Shown here one piece after another: positions 14,099-17,853 of a stretch of 17,853 nt of DNA. The DNA lies in the NCBI GenBank assembly GCA_035286745.1, contig DATECU010000082.1:1-17853 (forward strand), in the 5' to 3' direction. The notes beneath the pieces are model-generated. The model made no database searches, was not told the origin of the DNA, and saw nothing but the letters and a program-made list of their open reading frames with translations. The DNA comes from DATECU01 sp035286745 (lineage in GTDB: Bacteria > Acidobacteriota > Vicinamibacteria > Fen-336). The stretch's first letter is position 1; each line of letters starts with the position of its first letter. Position numbers and translations under genes: made by a program.

Positions 14099-15088
14099 AT
14101 GGACTACCGCGACTTCTACCGGGGCCGGCGGGTCCTCGTCACCGGGGGGCTCGGCTTCATCGGCTCCAACCTGTGCCGGGCGCTCGCCGACCTGGGCGCC
14201 GAGGTGCTGGCGGTCGACAGCCTGCTTCCCGATTACGGCGGAAACCTCCAGAACCTGGCCGGCTATGAGGACCGGGTCAAGATCAACATCGCCGACGTGC
14301 GTGGCCACGGCATGCAGTACCTGGTACGGGGCCAGGAGGTGCTCTTCAACCTGGCCGGCCAGGTGAGCCACATCGACTCCATGACCGACCCCTTCACCGA
14401 TCTGGAGATCAACTGCGTGAGCCAGCTCTGGATCCTGGAGGCGCTGCGCAAGCAGAACCCGGAGGCGCGGGTGGTCTACGCCGGCACCCGCCAGATCTAC
14501 GGCAAGCCGCGCTATTTGCCGGTGGACGAGAACCACCTGCTGACGCCGACCGACGTCAACGGCATCAACAAGATCTCGGGCGAGTTCTACCACCTGGTCT
14601 ATCACTCGGTGTACGGGATCCGCGCCTGCTCGCTCAGGCTCACCAACACCTACGGGCCGCGCCAGCTCATCCGCCACAGCCGGCAAGGCTTCATCGGTTG
14701 GTTCTTGCGTAAGGCGGTCTTGGGCGAGGAGATCCAGATCTTCGGCGACGGCCGGCAGAGACGCGACTTCGACTACGTGGACGACGTGGTGGATGCCTTC
14801 CTGCGGGCGGGGGCCATGGACGCGGCGGTGGGTCAGGTCTTCAACTTGGGTGGCGAGGAGCCGGTGGCGCTGATCGATCTGGTCAAGCTGCTGATCGAGG
14901 AGGCGGGGGGCGGCTCCTTCAGCATCGTGCCCTTCCCGCCCGAGCGCCAGCGGATCGACATCGGCGACTTCTTCGCCGATTCCTCCAAGATCCGCAAGCT
15001 GCTGGGCTGGAAGCCGCAGATTCCCTTGCGCGAAGGTCTGGCCCGCAGCCTGGCTTACTACCGAGAGCACAAGGAGCACTACTTGTGA
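14099..15088 (+). CDS. NAD-dependent sugar-nucleotide epimerase/dehydratase (extended SDR) lacking the canonical catalytic Tyr
   Basis: A 329-residue extended short-chain dehydrogenase. TGGLGFIG (15-22) is the NAD-binding glycine loop, with ALADLGAEVLAVD following (acidic end at 40). FNLAGQVSH (83-91) matches the NAG/NAA strand. AGTRQIYG (128-135) supplies the Ser/Thr position with Thr130. The catalytic YxxxK segment reads DVNGINK (152-158): Lys158 is kept, but the Tyr position is Asn154. LTNTYGPRQ (181-189), IQIFGDGRQRRDFDYVDDVV and FNLGGEE are standard substrate-side motifs. Family members interconvert or dehydrate UDP-, dTDP- or CDP-sugars. It overlaps the next gene by 4 nt (GTGA), pairing it with a sugar aminotransferase, so the product is probably a modified amino sugar donor for this locus. 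Whether catalysis uses another residue, such as Tyr164 or Tyr168, cannot be told here. Confidence 0.9.
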   Translation: MDYRDFYRGRRVLVTGGLGFIGSNLCRALADLGAEVLAVDSLLPDYGGNLQNLAGYEDRVKINIADVRGHGMQYLVRGQEVLFNLAGQVSHIDSMTDPFTDLEINCVSQLWILEALRKQNPEARVVYAGTRQIYGKPRYLPVDENHLLTPTDVNGINKISGEFYHLVYHSVYGIRACSLRLTNTYGPRQLIRHSRQGFIGWFLRKAVLGEEIQIFGDGRQRRDFDYVDDVVDAFLRAGAMDAAVGQVFNLGGEEPVALIDLVKLLIEEAGGGSFSIVPFPPERQRIDIGDFFADSSKIRKLLGWKPQIPLREGLARSLAYYREHKEHYL

Positions 15089-16182
15089 GCGTCCCCTTCG
15101 TGGACTTCCGGGCCCGCGTGGGGGCCCATCGCGCCGAGATCGAGGCCGCGCTCGGCCGGGTGCTCGACTCCGGCTGGTTCATCCTGGGCCCCGAGGGCGA
15201 GGCTTTCGAGCGCGAGCTGGCCGCCGCCCTGGGGGCCAAGGACGCGGTGGGGATGGCCAACGGCACCGAGGCCATCCAGCTCACCCTGGAATCGTTAGGC
15301 GTGGGGCCGGGGGACGAGGTGGTGACCTCGCCTCTCTCCGCCGCCTTCACGGCACTCGCGGTGCTGCGCGCCGGCGCCCGCCCGGTGTTCGCCGATCTCG
15401 ATCCCAGCACGTTGAACGTGGCTCCCGAGGCGGTGCGGAGGGCGATCACCGCCAAGACCCGCGCCTTGCTTCCGGTTCACCTCTACGGCCATCCCGCCGA
15501 CCTCGATCCGCTGCTGGCGATCGCCCAGGAGCACAAGCTCCCCCTGGTGGAGGACGCCTGCCAGGCCCACTTCGCCCGCTACCGGGGCCGGCTGGTGGGC
15601 GCGCTCTCCGGCATCGGCTGCCTGAGCTTCTATCCCACCAAGAACCTGGGTGCGTTTGGCGACGGGGGCGCGGTTCTGGTCGACGACTCGGTCCTGGCCG
15701 CGCGCTTGCGCCGGCTGCGCAACGGGGGCCAGAGCGACCGCTACCGCCACGAGATCGCCGGCATCAACAGTCGCCTGGACGAGATGCAGGCGGCGCTGCT
15801 TCGGGTCTTCCTGCGCCATCTGCCCGCCTGGACCGAGAGGCGGCGGGCCCTGGCGGCCCTCTATCTTCGCGAGCTCGAAGGCAGCAAGGTGGTGCTGCCG
15901 GAAGAGCAGCCCTACGCTCAAGCCAACTACCATCTGTTCGTGATCCGCCATCCCCGGCGCGACGTCTTGATGGAGGGCCTCAAGGCCCGGGGGATCGGCA
16001 GCCTCATCCACTATCCGATCCCGCTCCACTTGCAGCCCGCCTTCGCCTGCTTGGGCGGGCGGGCGGGCGATTTCCCGGTGGCGGAAACGGCCGCCCGGGA
16101 GATCCTGTCGCTGCCGCTCTACCCCGAGCTGACCGACGACCAGGTGATCGAGGTGGCGCGGGCGGTTCGAGAGCTCACGTGA
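15085..16182 (+). CDS. DegT/DnrJ/EryC1-type PLP-dependent sugar aminotransferase
   Basis: A 365-residue fold type I aminotransferase that transfers an amino group, usually from glutamate, to a keto sugar nucleotide. Signature elements: VPFVDF at the N-terminus, DSGWFILGPEGEAFE (28-42), the PLP-phosphate region MANGTEAIQL (57-66), VHLYGHPADLDPL (131-143), VEDACQAH (155-162; Asp157 binds the PLP ring nitrogen) and SFYPTKNLGAFGDGGAV (181-197; Lys186 forms the Schiff base). NGGQSDRYRHEIAGINSRLDEMQAALL and HYPIPLHLQPAF are also typical of the family. All key residues are present. The GTG start overlaps the epimerase stop by 4 nt, and its own stop overlaps the next GTG in the same way. The sugar position aminated and the nucleotide are unknown; 3- or 4-keto dTDP/UDP sugars are the family's usual substrates. 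Confidence 0.92.
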   Translation: MSVPFVDFRARVGAHRAEIEAALGRVLDSGWFILGPEGEAFERELAAALGAKDAVGMANGTEAIQLTLESLGVGPGDEVVTSPLSAAFTALAVLRAGARPVFADLDPSTLNVAPEAVRRAITAKTRALLPVHLYGHPADLDPLLAIAQEHKLPLVEDACQAHFARYRGRLVGALSGIGCLSFYPTKNLGAFGDGGAVLVDDSVLAARLRRLRNGGQSDRYRHEIAGINSRLDEMQAALLRVFLRHLPAWTERRRALAALYLRELEGSKVVLPEEQPYAQANYHLFVIRHPRRDVLMEGLKARGIGSLIHYPIPLHLQPAFACLGGRAGDFPVAETAAREILSLPLYPELTDDQVIEVARAVRELT

Positions 16183-17853
16183 ACCTGGTCCCTCCGGGGC
16201 CCGCGGCCCTGGCGGGCATCGTCTTGTTCCTGGTCCCGGGCCTCCTGTTCCTGGCCCTGCTGCGCCGCCAGGACCAAGAGGCGCTTCCGCTGGACGAGGC
16301 GCTGTTCCTGGTGGTGGCTTCGAGTCTGGCCCTGTCCTCCTGGCTGGCGCTGCTGCTCGCGGAGCTGGGGTGCTTTTCGCTGCCCACCGCGGCGATCGTC
16401 TTGGGGGTCCTCGGCCTGTTCACGGCGCTCGTCTTTCGAAAGCGTCTGGCATGGCCGTTCCGCGGCCCTGGGTCCTGGAGGCAGTTGGCGCCGGCTCTCC
16501 TGGTCCTGGCTCTGGCCTTCGGCCTCGACGCGCGGCCTACCGAGTACCTGCTGGGCGGGCGCGATCCCGGGACCTACGTCTCGGCCATGGCTCTGATCGG
16601 CCGCACCGGTGGCATCGTCTACACCGATCCGGCGGTGCTCTCGATTCCCCGGGAGGACGTGGAGCTGTTCTATCGCAACCCCGCTGCCCCCGACTTCACC
16701 TGGGGGCGCTTCATGGGCTTCCCCCTGGAACGGCCGGAGACGGGCCGGGTCACCCCTGAGTTCTTCCATCTGTTCCCGGCGTTTGGCGCCTATCTGTTCC
16801 AGGCCATGGGCGTCAAGGGGGCGCTGGCCACCCCTCCCCTCTTCGGCATCCTGGGGACGCTCGGCGTGTTCCTGGTCTTCCGCCGCCTGTTGGGCCCGCC
16901 GGCCGCCCTCTTGGCCGCGCTCTGGCTGGCCTTGAACGCGGTCCAGGTCTGGTTCGCCCGCTATCCGGTCTCCGAGCCGATGTCGCAGTTCCTGATCTTC
17001 CTGGGCCTGCTGGCCTTCGCCCACTGGGAGGAACGGGGCTCGGCGGCCTTTGGACTCCTGGCCGGGGTTGCGTTTGGTCTTTCGCTGCTGGTCCGCATCG
17101 ACAGCGTGCTGATCGCCTTGCCGCTCGTCCTCTACCTGCTGGTGCGGCGCGCCCACCGCGACCTGCCGCTGGGGAAGGCCATGGCCTTGCTCTTGCCTTT
17201 CCTGCTGCTCTTGGGCCACACCGCCGTCCACGCCGCCTTCTTCGCCCGCAAGTACCTGCTGAACATTGCCAACCGGCCCTACTGGCGTCAGCCGGCGGCG
17301 GTATGGCTGGCGGTGGCGCTGCTGGCCGTCGCCCTGGTCGTGGTGGTTCACCTCTTCGGCCCGCTCTTGGTGCGCCGGCTGGAGGCACACGGGGAGACGC
17401 TGCGCACACTGGTGATGGCCGGTGTCGCCGGGCTCGCCCTCTACGCCTACTTCCTGAGGCCCTGGCTGTCGGCCTGGGCCGGAGCCGACGGCAACGATCC
17501 CAGCCTGGGGCGGCTCGGGTTCTTGCGGGAGTCGGGTTATCGGCTGCTGGCCGCCCACGACGCCCAGGCCTTCTTGCGTTTGGGGTGGTTCGTGACGCCC
17601 TTGGCCCTCTGGTTAGGCGTACTGGGCCTGCTGCTGATCATCCACCGACTGCGCGGCCGGGACCTGTTCCCGGTGCTCCTGGTGCTGACCTTCTCGCTCT
17701 TCTACCTCTACAAGATCCGGGTCTGGAACGACTACTTCTTCGCCCTCCGGCGCTTCGTGCCGGTGGTGCTGCCCTTCTTGTTGGGCTTCGCCGCGCTGAC
17801 CCTCACCCGGATGTCGCAGGGCGGGCGCTGGCGCCGCCGACTGGCGGGGGGGG
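16179..17853 (+). CDS. GT-C-like polytopic membrane glycosyltransferase, partial (open at 3' end)
   Basis: The frame is open from the GTG at 16179 to the window end (558 complete codons, no stop), overlapping the aminotransferase stop by 4 nt. The protein begins VNLVPPGPAALAGIVLFLVP and carries many transmembrane helices: about 10-28, 42-62, 70-86, 103-116, then further helices through to the end. The first long outward loop holds YLLGGRDPGTYVSAMAL (123-139), with an acidic residue placed as in the catalytic loop of ArnT/PMT/GT39-type enzymes. A later WFARYPVSEPMSQFLIF lies before a helix, as in that superfamily. Such enzymes use polyprenyl-phosphate sugars on the outer face of the membrane. 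Together with the upstream donor-synthesis genes it may add the amino sugar to a glycan, lipid or protein. The exact family and C-terminus cannot be judged because the gene is cut. Confidence 0.85.
   Translation, partial: MNLVPPGPAALAGIVLFLVPGLLFLALLRRQDQEALPLDEALFLVVASSLALSSWLALLLAELGCFSLPTAAIVLGVLGLFTALVFRKRLAWPFRGPGSWRQLAPALLVLALAFGLDARPTEYLLGGRDPGTYVSAMALIGRTGGIVYTDPAVLSIPREDVELFYRNPAAPDFTWGRFMGFPLERPETGRVTPEFFHLFPAFGAYLFQAMGVKGALATPPLFGILGTLGVFLVFRRLLGPPAALLAALWLALNAVQVWFARYPVSEPMSQFLIFLGLLAFAHWEERGSAAFGLLAGVAFGLSLLVRIDSVLIALPLVLYLLVRRAHRDLPLGKAMALLLPFLLLLGHTAVHAAFFARKYLLNIANRPYWRQPAAVWLAVALLAVALVVVVHLFGPLLVRRLEAHGETLRTLVMAGVAGLALYAYFLRPWLSAWAGADGNDPSLGRLGFLRESGYRLLAAHDAQAFLRLGWFVTPLALWLGVLGLLLIIHRLRGRDLFPVLLVLTFSLFYLYKIRVWNDYFFALRRFVPVVLPFLLGFAALTLTRMSQGGRWRRRLAGG

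Noticed and set aside
16119..17558. 479-codon minus-strand frame at the right end
   Set aside because: Its Gln/Arg/Glu-rich composition is the antisense of Leu/Ala-rich membrane helices. The plus-strand frame from 16179 is open to the window end with GT-C-like features and is translationally coupled to the aminotransferase.
11540..17615. Scattered TTA leucine codons in the right-hand operon as a regulatory signal
   Set aside because: A handful of rare TTA codons spread over several genes is about what composition alone would give. There is no clustering near starts.
1..17853. tRNA, rRNA, mobile element or defence system
   Set aside because: No cloverleaf-like sequence, transposase or integrase motif, terminal inverted repeats or defence domains were seen on either strand.

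Overview
This is a GC-rich bacterial chromosomal segment with tightly packed genes and no RNA genes, insertion sequences, CRISPR arrays or phage genes that I can see. The taxon cannot be fixed from the sequence. The HEAT-repeat/cyclophilin fusion, the divergent YchF-type ATPase, the pseudo-receiver/PilZ protein and the leaderless-looking promoters with a perfect TATAAT would suit Acidobacteriota or a deltaproteobacterial/myxobacterial relative; this is a low-confidence inference.

Layout. Two gene clusters run outwards from a short divergent promoter region at about 6764-6807. The left (minus-strand) cluster, in transcription order, is: a von Willebrand factor A (vWA) protein with one membrane span (6763-5201), an intergenic stretch with heptamer repeats in inverted arrangement (5075-5198), a pseudo-receiver/PilZ protein (4999-4058), a family 2 glycosyltransferase fused to a Rossmann-like domain (4051-3044), a secreted HEAT-repeat/cyclophilin fusion with its own likely promoter (3015-976), a Cof-type HAD phosphatase overlapping it by 4 nt (979-137), and the first 25 codons of another probable glycosyltransferase running off the window (77-1).

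The right (plus-strand) cluster is: a divergent YchF/OBG-type ATPase (6808-7884), a zinc-ribbon protein of unknown function (7887-8852), two paralogous membrane-anchored polyprenyl-phosphate-type glycosyltransferases (8863-9813, 9806-10657), a large YfhO-family membrane protein (10670-13309), a third soluble DPM-type glycosyltransferase (13311-14096), a sugar-nucleotide epimerase/dehydratase (14099-15088), a DegT/AHBA-type sugar aminotransferase (15085-16182) and a GT-C-like polytopic membrane protein that is still open at the window end (16179-17853). Gaps are 12 nt or less and several stops overlap the next start, so this reads as one long operon.

How the parts fit (inference): the epimerase and aminotransferase would make an amino sugar nucleotide. 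The GtrB/DPM-like transferases would load sugars on polyprenyl phosphate, and the two polytopic proteins (YfhO, GT-C-like) would transfer them outside the membrane to a surface glycan, lipid or protein. The window looks like a surface-glycan locus next to a housekeeping-like ATPase, with a possible c-di-GMP-responsive PilZ protein on the opposite arm. I see no defence or mobile system. The features most worth checking are the symmetric divergent promoter, the repeated TATAAT-close-to-ATG arrangement, the heptamer inverted repeat, and the epimerase that lacks the canonical catalytic tyrosine.
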